From CAWDYA01 sp963806495 (GTDB taxonomy: Bacteria > Acidobacteriota > Polarisedimenticolia > JACPZX01 > DASXTC01): a stretch of 64,000 bases of DNA. The stretch spans positions 1 through 64,000 of the forward strand of contig CAWDYA010000002.1 in the NCBI GenBank assembly GCA_963806495.1. The letters are read 5' to 3'. The notes beneath the pieces were generated by a model. That model saw only the letters and a list, made by a program, of their open reading frames with translations. It was not told the DNA's origin and did not search any database. Made by a program: the position numbers and the translations under genes. This document shows, in pieces, positions 11,319 through 18,723 of the stretch (within the stretch, counting starts at the first letter, position 1; each line of letters begins with the position of its first letter).

Positions 11319-11927
11319 CTATCTGCGGCCTTTCACCTTCTGGGTGGCCTCGGTCAGCTTGGTCGCCATGTCGTTGGCCTGCTGCGTGATCGCATCGGCC
11401 TTCGACGAGGCGCCCATGTAATCCTCGCTCGAGATCATGCTGCGGACCTCGCCGAGAGACTGGTCCAGCCCGTCGAGATCCGACGTGAAGAGCTGGATGT
11501 CGGCGCGGGTGTCCTTTGTCATCGGCGCCGCCTTGAGAGCTTCGCGCGCGGCCTCGATCGCCGCGGAGGCCTCCTGGAGCTTCGTGTTGGCCTGGTTCTT
11601 GGCGGCTTCCTTGTTGGCGACCGCCGCCTGCTTGGCCGCCTCGGCATCCGCCTTCGCCTGCTCGAAGCTCTCCTTCGCCTTGTCGTAGTTGCGCGTCAGC
11701 GCGAACTTCTGGTTCTGCTCCTCGACAGAGGCGCTGGCCGTGTCGTACGTGCTCTTGGCCTTCTGGTACTCCGTGGGAGCCCACTTGTCGGCCTGGACGG
11801 AATTGCGCGCATCATCGAGCGCCGTCTTGGCGGCGTTCATCTCCGTCTCCGGCGGCTTTGCACAGCCCGCCAGGACGAGACCGACGACGAGCAGGCCGCT
11901 CGCGAGCAGTACCTTGCTGGTCCTCAT
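11319..11927 (-). CDS. DUF4398-like lipoprotein
   Basis: Predicted lipoprotein of 202 residues; signal peptide with lipobox LAGC (VLLASGLLVVGLVLAGC). The mature part is almost entirely alanine/lysine-rich coiled coil. ATG 11927 was chosen over the in-frame ATG 11936, because GGAGGA lies 8 nt before 11927 but only 2 nt before 11936. The heptad pattern NAAKTALDDARNSVQADKWAP matches the DUF4398 style and resembles the helical domain of the downstream transpeptidase (motif A-x-A-x(2)-A then AP-x-x-Y/T). It is probably an envelope spacer or partner protein, by inference. It is separated by about 100 nt from the transpeptidase operon on the same strand. Confidence 0.82.
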   Translation of the reverse strand: MRTSKVLLASGLLVVGLVLAGCAKPPETEMNAAKTALDDARNSVQADKWAPTEYQKAKSTYDTASASVEEQNQKFALTRNYDKAKESFEQAKADAEAAKQAAVANKEAAKNQANTKLQEASAAIEAAREALKAAPMTKDTRADIQLFTSDLDGLDQSLGEVRSMISSEDYMGASSKADAITQQANDMATKLTEATQKVKGRR

Positions 11928-11936
11928 GGGATCCAT

Positions 11937-12269
11937 CCTCCTCCAGTTTGCGTCCCCACCCCGGGGACAGGGTCGATCCGGTCGTTCGTGTGTACACCGA
12001 CCTCAGCCGCAGCTCTCAGCGGGGCCGTCAAGGAGAGAGCCTGTTCTGGTTGCGGGGTTTGCGCTGGATACCCTGGCAGCGGTATCGCCGCCTCCGTGCG
12101 CTCAACGAAAAGAAAACGTTCCGTTCGCGGCCGCTCCTGGCTTCGGGGGAGTCGGACACGCCTTGTCAGGCCGCGACCGCGTCAGCCTGCGTTCCTCCCC
12201 GCGATATTGCGAACATGATAACCACAGCGCGAGAGCGTTTTCAAGGCCCTGACAGCCGGTGCTCGGGTT
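11937..12269. other. Intergenic region between lipoprotein gene and tRNA pair
   Basis: No convincing coding frame. The minus strand holds the ribosome-binding site GGAGGA of the lipoprotein gene at its left edge and a GTGTACAC palindrome near 11990. A TTGACG hexamer on the minus strand (about 12028) lacks a good -10. No clear U-rich terminator follows tRNA-Cys. Confidence 0.5.
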
Positions 12270-12344
<75 letters not shown>

Positions 12345-12381
12345 CCGAGCTCAGGCCTCGACCGGGCGGAAGAGGGGGGGG

Positions 12382-12456
<75 letters not shown>

Positions 12457-12468
12457 TCGCGCGCCGTA

Positions 12469-12496
12469 ATTATACCGACGGCCGTTGGGGTGTCAA
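12469..12496 (-). promoter_or_regulatory. Consensus sigma-70 promoter for the tRNA-Gly/tRNA-Cys unit
   Basis: On the minus strand TTGACA (12496-12491) and TATAAT (12474-12469) are both exact consensus hexamers with a 16-nt spacer. Transcription would start about 6 nt before tRNA-Gly. The -35 overlaps the stop codon of yraN (12493-12495). Confidence 0.8.
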
Positions 12497-12876
12497 ACGC
12501 CTGTAGGGCGGAAGGCGTCCTCGATGTGTTCCACCACCGGGGCTCCTTCCGGGCCCCGCAGCACCGCGACCACGTCGAAGCGGCACACAGGGCCGGTGGC
12601 CTGCTCCATGGCCCGCTGCTGAAGAAAGGAGGCGGCGGCCCGGGCTATGCGGGCCTGCTTTCCGGGGTGTACCGCCTCCTGGGGGGGGCCGAACCCGGCG
12701 CCGCTGCGCATCTTGACCTCGACGAACACGAGCGTGTCCCGATGCTCGGCGACCAGGTCAATCTCCCCGTAGCGGGTGCGATACCGGCGGGCGAGGATCC
12801 TGTAGCCCTTCCCGAGGAGGTGCTTCGCGGCGAGCTCCTCGCCGTCCCTGCCGAGATCCTGCCGGCGCCGGCTCAT
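12493..12876 (-). CDS. yraN: YraN/UPF0102 family nuclease-fold protein
   Basis: Protein of 127 residues in the UPF0102 family, which adopts a PD-(D/E)XK-like fold; the cellular role is unsettled. Family hallmarks are visible in order: GRDGEELAAKHLLGKGYRILARR-type N-terminus (residues 9-30), the catalytic-like core YGEIDLVAEHRDTLVFVEVK (37-56, with D41, E53, K55) and the downstream SGAGFGPPQEAVHPGKQARI segment. Length is normal. It begins 8 nt after the Spy-like gene on the same strand. Confidence 0.92.
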   Translation of the reverse strand: MSRRRQDLGRDGEELAAKHLLGKGYRILARRYRTRYGEIDLVAEHRDTLVFVEVKMRSGAGFGPPQEAVHPGKQARIARAAASFLQQRAMEQATGPVCRFDVVAVLRGPEGAPVVEHIEDAFRPTGV

Positions 12877-12884
12877 CGGGGCCG

Positions 12885-13434
12885 TCAGCGGCGCCTGCCG
12901 GGAGGTGGGGGCAGGGGCTGGCCGGGCCTCCTGCCGGGACCGGGGCGGTCGCCGAGCCCGCGCAACCGATCCTGCATCTCCGGACGGAACCGCTCCTGGA
13001 ACAGCATGAACTTCGCCTGCTGCAGGGGCGTGGGAGCCTCACCTATCGCCGCCTCCTCGTTCGCGTGCATGGGTGTCTCCATCGCGTCGAGGTCCTTCAG
13101 GGGCGAAGCGTTCGATGCCTGGTCGACCGGGTCGTCCTCGATCATCGGCCGCGGCCGCATGAGCGTCAGCCGTCGCTTCCGGTTCAACTCGCGCCGCGAG
13201 GCGTTGAACTGCTCGATGAGCGGGATGATGGCATGCTGCCGCTCGTCGGTGAGCTCGAGAGTACGTGTCATGCGGGCCACCATGCAGAATCTCAATCGTC
13301 TCCTGCAGGTCCTCCCGCATCGTGTCACGATCGGGCGGGTCGCCTTGCGGATGGGCGGCAAGGGGCGTGGCGCACGGGAGCTTCAGGTGCGCGGCCGCCG
13401 CTCCACGTCGTGTTCTCGGGGCAGGTCTCGTCAT
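12885..13434 (-). CDS. Spy/CpxP-like (LTxxQ-type) periplasmic helical protein, frameshifted and with atypical N-terminus
   Basis: About 182 residues when one shift is corrected. The recognisable part starts at TMREDLQETIEI, then after a one-base shift at 13284-13293 continues MVARMTRTLELTDERQHAII and FNASRRELNRKRRL, the pattern of LTxxQ-type periplasmic stress/metal-sensing proteins. TPLQQAKFMLFQERFRPEMQ is the second LTxxQ-like helix. Sense-strand gagattctgc would restore the frame as gagatctgc. The N-terminus (MTRPAPRTRRGAAAAHL) is not a convincing signal peptide although the family is exported, so the 5' end may be damaged or misassembled. It follows the truncated sigma-factor gene by 10 nt. 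Confidence 0.6.
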
Positions 13435-13444
13435 CGTGTCGTCC

Positions 13445-13723
13445 TCACGTTGCACTCGGGCGTCGATAGGCGCCCAAGGGTTCCTGCACCCTCGCCCTGT
13501 GCCCCGCCTCGCCGCGGAAGGAGGTGAGTGCCGTGAACGCCCGGCAGAAGGTCTCCTGCGCCAGATCGTCCCCCTCGGCATGGTTGCCGGTCAGTCGGTA
13601 GGCGATCCTGCGGATCTCCTTCCGGTGCCGCAGGACGATCCGGTCCAAGGCGGTATCGTCGCCGGCGGCGAACCGCGCGACCAGTTCCTCATCCGTGGAT
13701 GACGCATCGGACTTCCGCTCCAT
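13445..13723 (-). CDS. ECF-type RNA polymerase sigma factor, truncated after region 2
   Basis: Only 92 residues, against about 170-200 for a normal ECF sigma factor. Region 2 is clear: DEELVARFAAGDDTALDRIV, RHRKEIRRIAYRLTGNHAEG and DDLAQETFCRAFTALTSFRG. After SFRGEA the sequence loses similarity (GHRARVQEPLGAYRRPSAT) and stops; no region 4 is visible in any minus-strand frame before the Spy-like gene. A normal locus of this kind would continue with region 4 and often a zinc-finger anti-sigma factor. A deletion, misassembly or a genuine sigma2-only protein are all possible; the first two seem more likely. Confidence 0.7.
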   Translation of the reverse strand: MERKSDASSTDEELVARFAAGDDTALDRIVLRHRKEIRRIAYRLTGNHAEGDDLAQETFCRAFTALTSFRGEAGHRARVQEPLGAYRRPSAT

Positions 13724-13776
13724 CCGGGCCCTCGGCAGGACAGACAGGCGGGCGGTGGATCGGTTGAATCGCTTCC

Positions 13777-15195
13777 TCAGCCCTTCCGCTTCCAGCGCAC
13801 GCCCTGGGGGGTGTCCTCGAGCACGACGCCCATGTCGAGAAGCTGGCGGCGGATGCGGTCCGCCGTGGGGAAATCCCGCGCCTTCCGAGCCGCCTCCCTC
13901 TGCCCGATAAGGTCCTCAATCTCCTGGGTGACCGCCGTCTCCCGGTCGCGGATCCCGAACACGTACCTGACGTCGCGGAAGAACCCGGCGATCCGTTCCC
14001 GCTGATCGGGCGGGCCCTCGCCTCGATCGAAGGCGGCGTTCGCCTCGCGCAGCAGGTCGAAGGCCGAGCCGAGCGCTTCCGCGGTGTTGAGGTCGTCGGC
14101 GAGTGCGGCTTCGAACCCTTCGCGGGCGCGGGTGATCGCCTCCTCGAGGCCTCCTCCCGCCCCTGCCGGCTCGCGGTCGAGCCAATCGGAGAAGTCGTCG
14201 AGCCGGGCGAGGGCGGCGGCTGCCTGGCCCACGCCCTCGAGCGTGAAGTTCAGCTGCTTGCGGTAGTGCGCCGACAGAAGGAAATAGCGGATGGCTCGCG
14301 GATCCAGGCCACGCTCGAGCAGATCCCCCAGACGGTAGAAGTTCCCCCTGGACTTGGACATCTTCTCGCCGTCCACCAGCAGATGCTCGCAGTGCATCCA
14401 GTGGCGGACGAACGGCTTCCCGGTCGCGCATTCGCTCTGGGCAATCTCGTTCTCGTGATGGGGGAAGATGTTGTCCACGCCGCCGGTGTGGATGTCGAAG
14501 GTCTCTCCGAGGTATTTCATGCTCATCGCGGAGCACTCCAGGTGCCAGCCCGGGCGCCCGTCACCCAGGGCGGTGGTCCAGTAGGGCTCGTCCCCCTTGC
14601 GCGCCTTCCACAGGACGAAGTCCCGTGCGTCGTCCTTCTCGTACTCGTCCGAATCGACCCGCGCGCCCGGAAGGATCCCCTCCACGTCGAGGTGTGCCAG
14701 ACGGCCGTAGGTGGGAAAGGAGGAGATGCGGAAGTAGAGGGACCCCTGGCTCTCGTAAGTATGACCCGCGGCGATGAGCTTCCGGCACAGCGCCACCATC
14801 TCGTCGATATGCTGCGTGGCCCTCGGGTAGTGCTCGGCCCGCTCGACGTTGAGGGTGTCGAGATCCGCGAAGAAGGCGTCGATGTACCCGCGGGTGTAGT
14901 CGTCGATGCCGACACCCGCGGCGGCGGCCTCGCGGATGATCTTGTCCTCCACGTCCGTGATGTTCATGACCTGTGTGACGCGCAGCCCCCGGTGCCTGAG
15001 GAACCGGCGCAGGGCGTCTTCCCAGACATAGGCGCGGAAGTTGCCGATGTGGGCGAAGTCGTAGACGGTGGGGCCGCAGGTGTAGAGGCGTGCCTCCCCG
15101 GCCACCAGCGGCAGGAAGGGCTCGACGTGCCGTGACATGGTGTTGTGGAATCTGATCGGAGGAGCGGCGCTGGGGCCGGCCTGCGTTTTCTGCAT
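13777..15195 (-). CDS. cysS: Cysteinyl-tRNA synthetase
   Basis: Class I aminoacyl-tRNA synthetase that charges tRNA-Cys; 472 residues, normal for the family. Present in order are YTCGPTVYDFAHIGNFRAYV (zinc Cys and the HIGH-type HIGN motif), MNITDVEDKI, WHLECSAM, DIHTGGVDNIFPHHENEIAQ (zinc/metal ligands), KMSKSRGNF (KMSKS loop) and an anticodon-binding C-terminal helix region ending DRIRRQLLDMGVVLEDTPQG. ATG 15195 was chosen as a near-canonical N-terminus. It lies upstream of the truncated sigma factor and, further on, tRNA-Cys on the same strand. Confidence 0.97.
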   Translation of the reverse strand: MQKTQAGPSAAPPIRFHNTMSRHVEPFLPLVAGEARLYTCGPTVYDFAHIGNFRAYVWEDALRRFLRHRGLRVTQVMNITDVEDKIIREAAAAGVGIDDYTRGYIDAFFADLDTLNVERAEHYPRATQHIDEMVALCRKLIAAGHTYESQGSLYFRISSFPTYGRLAHLDVEGILPGARVDSDEYEKDDARDFVLWKARKGDEPYWTTALGDGRPGWHLECSAMSMKYLGETFDIHTGGVDNIFPHHENEIAQSECATGKPFVRHWMHCEHLLVDGEKMSKSRGNFYRLGDLLERGLDPRAIRYFLLSAHYRKQLNFTLEGVGQAAAALARLDDFSDWLDREPAGAGGGLEEAITRAREGFEAALADDLNTAEALGSAFDLLREANAAFDRGEGPPDQRERIAGFFRDVRYVFGIRDRETAVTQEIEDLIGQREAARKARDFPTADRIRRQLLDMGVVLEDTPQGVRWKRKG

Positions 15196-15268
15196 GGCGA
15201 CGGGCCAATCTATCGCAGAGCCGCCCGCGGGGTCAACCGATCGTCGGGGGAGGCGGCTCGACCGCCGG

Positions 15269-16861
15269 TCAGCGCACCTGGAACACGACGTCGCGCGTGG
15301 TGCTGGCCTGTGCCACCTTGTCGGTGACCGTGACACGCAGCATGTACGGGCCCGCGGGCCAGTCCTTCAGCGCGAGTGAATAGCCGTGGACCTCGTTCTG
15401 CTGGTCGTCAAAGCCGACGTGCCCGAGATCCAGGCTGGACTCGGGGGTGAGGGTATAGAAGCCGTAGTCGACGTCCAGGTCGGGCTTGCCGGTCGCGGGA
15501 TCCGCCGAGGCGTTGTAGACCTGGTAGTAGAACGCCAGCGTGTCGTCCTGCGTGAAGGCCTGGCCGAGCCGCGGGAGCACCCGCAGCTTGCCCAGCACGA
15601 ACGGCGCGGTCCCCGGTCCGTCATCACCGGACGCGGGCGCCTGGTCGATCGAGCGGGCGAGCATGATGCTGCTCAGGGTGAGACCCCCGGTGTCGAAACC
15701 GGGAACCGTGATCGGGATGGTATAGGTGCCGGCGCGCCCCCCGGCCCGGTCGAGAACGGCCAGGCTGGCCTTGTACGAGCCCGGGTCGAGCAGGACGCGG
15801 GCCTGGTAGACGAGGTCGTCGTCGAGCCCGGCACCGCGGTTCTCGGCTGCCGGCACGAAATCGCCGTCCTGCTCGAGGCTCTGCACGAGATCGTTGCCGG
15901 TCAGGTCCAGGATGCGGGCGTAGAACACCACGTCCGGCACGTCCCGGCTGCCCACGCGCCGGTAGTGCACCGAGCTGCTCTTCACGCCCGCCGTCAGGAT
16001 GACAAGGGTCTTCGATGTGGTCGTCCGGAAGAAATCGGCGCGGGCGTGCATGGGGACCGAGCCGAAGAACTCCTGGGTCGTGATGGTCTCCTGGATCTCC
16101 CATTCCGCCGGCGGCTGCTGGAGCTTGGCGAGCTCGGTGTACAGATCGAGCGGAGTGGAGGTGACGGGGCCCCCCGCCGCCCTGATGAGGGGGTCGCTCA
16201 GATTCACGAGCCGCTCCGCCCGCTCCCGCGCGAGAAGCTGCTGCGTCTTGAGCATCGAGGTGGTGCCCATGGGAGGCTGGTAGGCGATGATGCCGCCCTG
16301 TCTGACGTCGGCGTCCTTGGTCGGCTCGGACGAGAGTCTGAACTCACCGGTGGTGTCCCGTGCGAATGCGATGACGACGTTGGGACCGATGCCTGGGATC
16401 CCGCCCGAGTTGCGGTAGGTCCAGATAACCGTGCCCCGGCTTCCTTCGGCCACGAAATCCCGGGTGATGTCGTCGGGAGGGCCCCTCAGGATGTGGATCT
16501 TGCCCATGTCGGTGCGCCAGCCGGGCTTCGCCACGTTCTCGCCGTAGAGCCGGTCGGCGTCGCGGACCCGCTTCCAGAACTCGGCGCGGAACTCGTTGCC
16601 CGGGGTGTCGGGCGTGGTGTCCCTTCGCTGCCAGAACTCCTCGATGAAGCGGGCCCGAGCCTCTTCGGTCTTGAGAGACTTGTACTCGTTGTCCTCCCAC
16701 TTCGTGATGATGTAGCGCACCGGCCCTTCACGCCACTCGGGGATCGGCTTGTCGAGATAGTCGACCTTCTTGCGGGCCTCCGGTGCGGAGGAGCCGGAGG
16801 CGGCGAGCAGAATGGTGACGGCGGCCGCGAGCACGACCGCCGCCGTTCGGGCCGATCTCAT
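15269..16861 (-). CDS. GWxTD domain protein (first of a tandem pair)
   Basis: Secreted protein of 530 residues with a signal peptide (MRSARTAAVVLAAAVTILLAASGSSA). The GWxTD domain is near the N-terminus: EWREGPVRYIITKWEDNEYK, ARFIEEFWQRRDTTPDTPGN and the signature GWRTDMGKIHILRGPPDD (GWRTD at residues 114-118). The rest is beta-rich (LDLTGNDLVQSLEQDGDFVP, SLALKDWPAGPYMLRVTVTD), suggesting extracytoplasmic Ig-like modules. The function of GWxTD proteins is unknown. Its ATG is 1 nt before the stop of the second GWxTD gene's reading frame, which is upstream in transcription order, so the two form one unit. Confidence 0.88.
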   Translation of the reverse strand: MRSARTAAVVLAAAVTILLAASGSSAPEARKKVDYLDKPIPEWREGPVRYIITKWEDNEYKSLKTEEARARFIEEFWQRRDTTPDTPGNEFRAEFWKRVRDADRLYGENVAKPGWRTDMGKIHILRGPPDDITRDFVAEGSRGTVIWTYRNSGGIPGIGPNVVIAFARDTTGEFRLSSEPTKDADVRQGGIIAYQPPMGTTSMLKTQQLLARERAERLVNLSDPLIRAAGGPVTSTPLDLYTELAKLQQPPAEWEIQETITTQEFFGSVPMHARADFFRTTTSKTLVILTAGVKSSSVHYRRVGSRDVPDVVFYARILDLTGNDLVQSLEQDGDFVPAAENRGAGLDDDLVYQARVLLDPGSYKASLAVLDRAGGRAGTYTIPITVPGFDTGGLTLSSIMLARSIDQAPASGDDGPGTAPFVLGKLRVLPRLGQAFTQDDTLAFYYQVYNASADPATGKPDLDVDYGFYTLTPESSLDLGHVGFDDQQNEVHGYSLALKDWPAGPYMLRVTVTDKVAQASTTRDVVFQVR

Positions 16862-16862
16862 C

Positions 16863-18644
16863 TCATCCTTTCGACTTCGCCTTGCCGTCCTTGGCCGATC
16901 CCTTGATGGTGAAGTAGATCTCGGTCGCGGCCGTCGTGGGCCCGGCCGAGGCGGGACCCGCCTGCGCGGGGTCAGTCGTTCCTGCAGCCGGGGTCGACGG
17001 CTCCGGCTGCTGCCCTTCGGGGGGGGCGGTCGAGGCCGCGGTGGCGTCCGGCTGGGCCGCCTGCGTGCCGGCCAGGGCGTCCGTCACCTTGATCGAGACG
17101 CGGTAGTCGCCGGGCGGCCACCCCCGCATCGGGATCGTGTACGCGAAGACCAGCCCCGTGGCTCCCGGCGTGACGACGGGTCGGCCGCCCACCATCCGCC
17201 ACTTGCCGGCGATGTTCTTCTCGAAGGCATACGAAAGGTCGAGTTTCGGATAGTCGGTCACCGGGTCGCGGGTCGCGTTGTAGACCTGGTAGTAGAACGA
17301 CAACTCCTCGCCCGGCTTGTAGATGTTGTCGGGGCGGGGGACGACGTGGGTCTTGCCGAGGAGGAATGGCGTCATCGAATCCTCGGCGACGATCTCGGTC
17401 GCCGGCTTGATCTCGCGCGCCAGCGTCACCGTGCTGAGGCTGAGTCCCTCGGTGTCGAACGAGGGAACGTCGAGGTCCTTCTCCAGCTTGCCGATCTCGC
17501 CGGTCTGAGGATCCTTGATCGCGAAGATCGCCTTGTACTTGCCCGGGCTGAGGGGGCGTTCCGCCTGATAGAGCAGGGTATCGTTGATGCCGGCGGAGGG
17601 GTTGCCCTCGAACCCCCCGAACTGCCCCGGCTGGAAGAACCGCTGGACCGACTCGCCCGTATCGGGGTTCAGCACCTCGGCAGAGATGATGAGCGCATCC
17701 GGGTCGGACGCCGCCGAAAGCGAAGCGCGCTTGACCTCGAGCGTCAGCGTCGCGAACGTCGACTTGTCCTGCGCCTTGTAGAAGTTGATCGTCACGTCGA
17801 GAGGGATGGTCGGGTTGAGATCCGAAGCGGAGCGCACCATGTCCATCAGGTCCGACTGCGGCGTGGAGACGGGGGCCTCGGGTACCGCGAGCGCGGGAGG
17901 CGCCTCTTCACCGCCGATCGCCACGGGCGGCGGGGTCGGCGCTGCGGCATCGGCCGCCGGGGCCTGGGGAGCCTGCGCAGCGCGCCGCGGCAGCGGAGCG
18001 AGACCCCGTAGCGCGGGGAGGTCCCAGTCGAGCTTGTCGTCGAGGCGGTAACCGCCCGTGACATCACCGGTGAAGTTCAGCTCGAGGGGCTGATCGCCGC
18101 CGAGGGGGCTGTGGTGATAGATGAACTTGATCGTCTTGACCGGCGCGTCGGGCCGTGTATCGCCGCCCGAGCGGCCTCCGAACCTGTCGGTGCTGGCCTG
18201 CTGATCGTCGACCGCTGAGGAGCCGAGCCCCGCGCTCAGCAGGCCCCCACCCTTCGTCACTTCGTCCGGGGGGCCGAGCAGGATATAGACGCGGCCGCGG
18301 TCATCCTGCCAGCCCTTGCCGCCCTCCTCGCTGAACCGGGCGGCTGCGTCGCGCGCCAGCCGGTAGAACTCGTCGCGGTATTCGTTCTCCGGTGTTCCGG
18401 GCGTCGGATCCCGCCGCGCCCAGAACTCGTCGACGAACTTCTGTCGCGCATCGTCGGTTTTGAGCTTCTTGTAGGCCTGCTCCTCCTGCTTGGTGAGCAG
18501 GTATTTCACCGGTCCCTGACGCCACTTTGCATCGGGGGTGTCCCAGCTTTCGACGGCGAACGACGCCGCGCTCCAGCCGGCGGCAAGCAGGACCGCGAGA
18601 ACCAGTCGGCCCGCGGGGCGAATTCGTGGGAAGGCATTGCGCAT
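16863..18644 (-). CDS. GWxTD domain protein (second of a tandem pair), degenerate signature
   Basis: Secreted protein of 593 residues, signal peptide ending near SFA (residue 29). It is homologous to the next gene: KWRQGPVKYLLTKQEEQAYK, KFVDEFWARRDPTPGTPENE, then GWQDDRGRVYILLGPPDE, where the GWxTD signature reads GWQDD (111-115). A proline/alanine-rich linker spans about residues 210-255. The C-terminal half parallels its neighbour (YNATRDPVTDYPKLDLSYAF, MRGWPPGDYRVSIKVTDALA). The C-terminal tail is Pro/Ala/Thr-rich and then basic. The tandem arrangement with 1 nt spacing points to an old duplication. Confidence 0.87.
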   Translation of the reverse strand: MRNAFPRIRPAGRLVLAVLLAAGWSAASFAVESWDTPDAKWRQGPVKYLLTKQEEQAYKKLKTDDARQKFVDEFWARRDPTPGTPENEYRDEFYRLARDAAARFSEEGGKGWQDDRGRVYILLGPPDEVTKGGGLLSAGLGSSAVDDQQASTDRFGGRSGGDTRPDAPVKTIKFIYHHSPLGGDQPLELNFTGDVTGGYRLDDKLDWDLPALRGLAPLPRRAAQAPQAPAADAAAPTPPPVAIGGEEAPPALAVPEAPVSTPQSDLMDMVRSASDLNPTIPLDVTINFYKAQDKSTFATLTLEVKRASLSAASDPDALIISAEVLNPDTGESVQRFFQPGQFGGFEGNPSAGINDTLLYQAERPLSPGKYKAIFAIKDPQTGEIGKLEKDLDVPSFDTEGLSLSTVTLAREIKPATEIVAEDSMTPFLLGKTHVVPRPDNIYKPGEELSFYYQVYNATRDPVTDYPKLDLSYAFEKNIAGKWRMVGGRPVVTPGATGLVFAYTIPMRGWPPGDYRVSIKVTDALAGTQAAQPDATAASTAPPEGQQPEPSTPAAGTTDPAQAGPASAGPTTAATEIYFTIKGSAKDGKAKSKG

Positions 18645-18660
18645 CGGTTGATCTCCCGGC

Positions 18661-18696
18661 GAAAAGTAAAAAGGGGGGCCGGTTTCATGGCCCCCC
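18661..18696 (-). terminator. Rho-independent terminator of the Oar-like receptor gene
   Basis: On the minus strand an 8-bp perfect G/C stem (18696-18689 with 18680-18673, GGGGGGCC/GGCCCCCC) with an 8-nt loop is followed by TTTTTACTTTT. It sits 28 nt past the receptor stop codon and before the GWxTD pair, so it separates the two units. Confidence 0.82.
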
Positions 18697-18723
18697 TCAT
18701 TATAGACTCTGCGGCGTGCAGTT

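Noticed and set aside
18698..18703. TATAAT on the minus strand between the receptor and GWxTD genes
   Set aside because: The start site would fall inside the terminator stem and the -35 is poor, so it is probably incidental.
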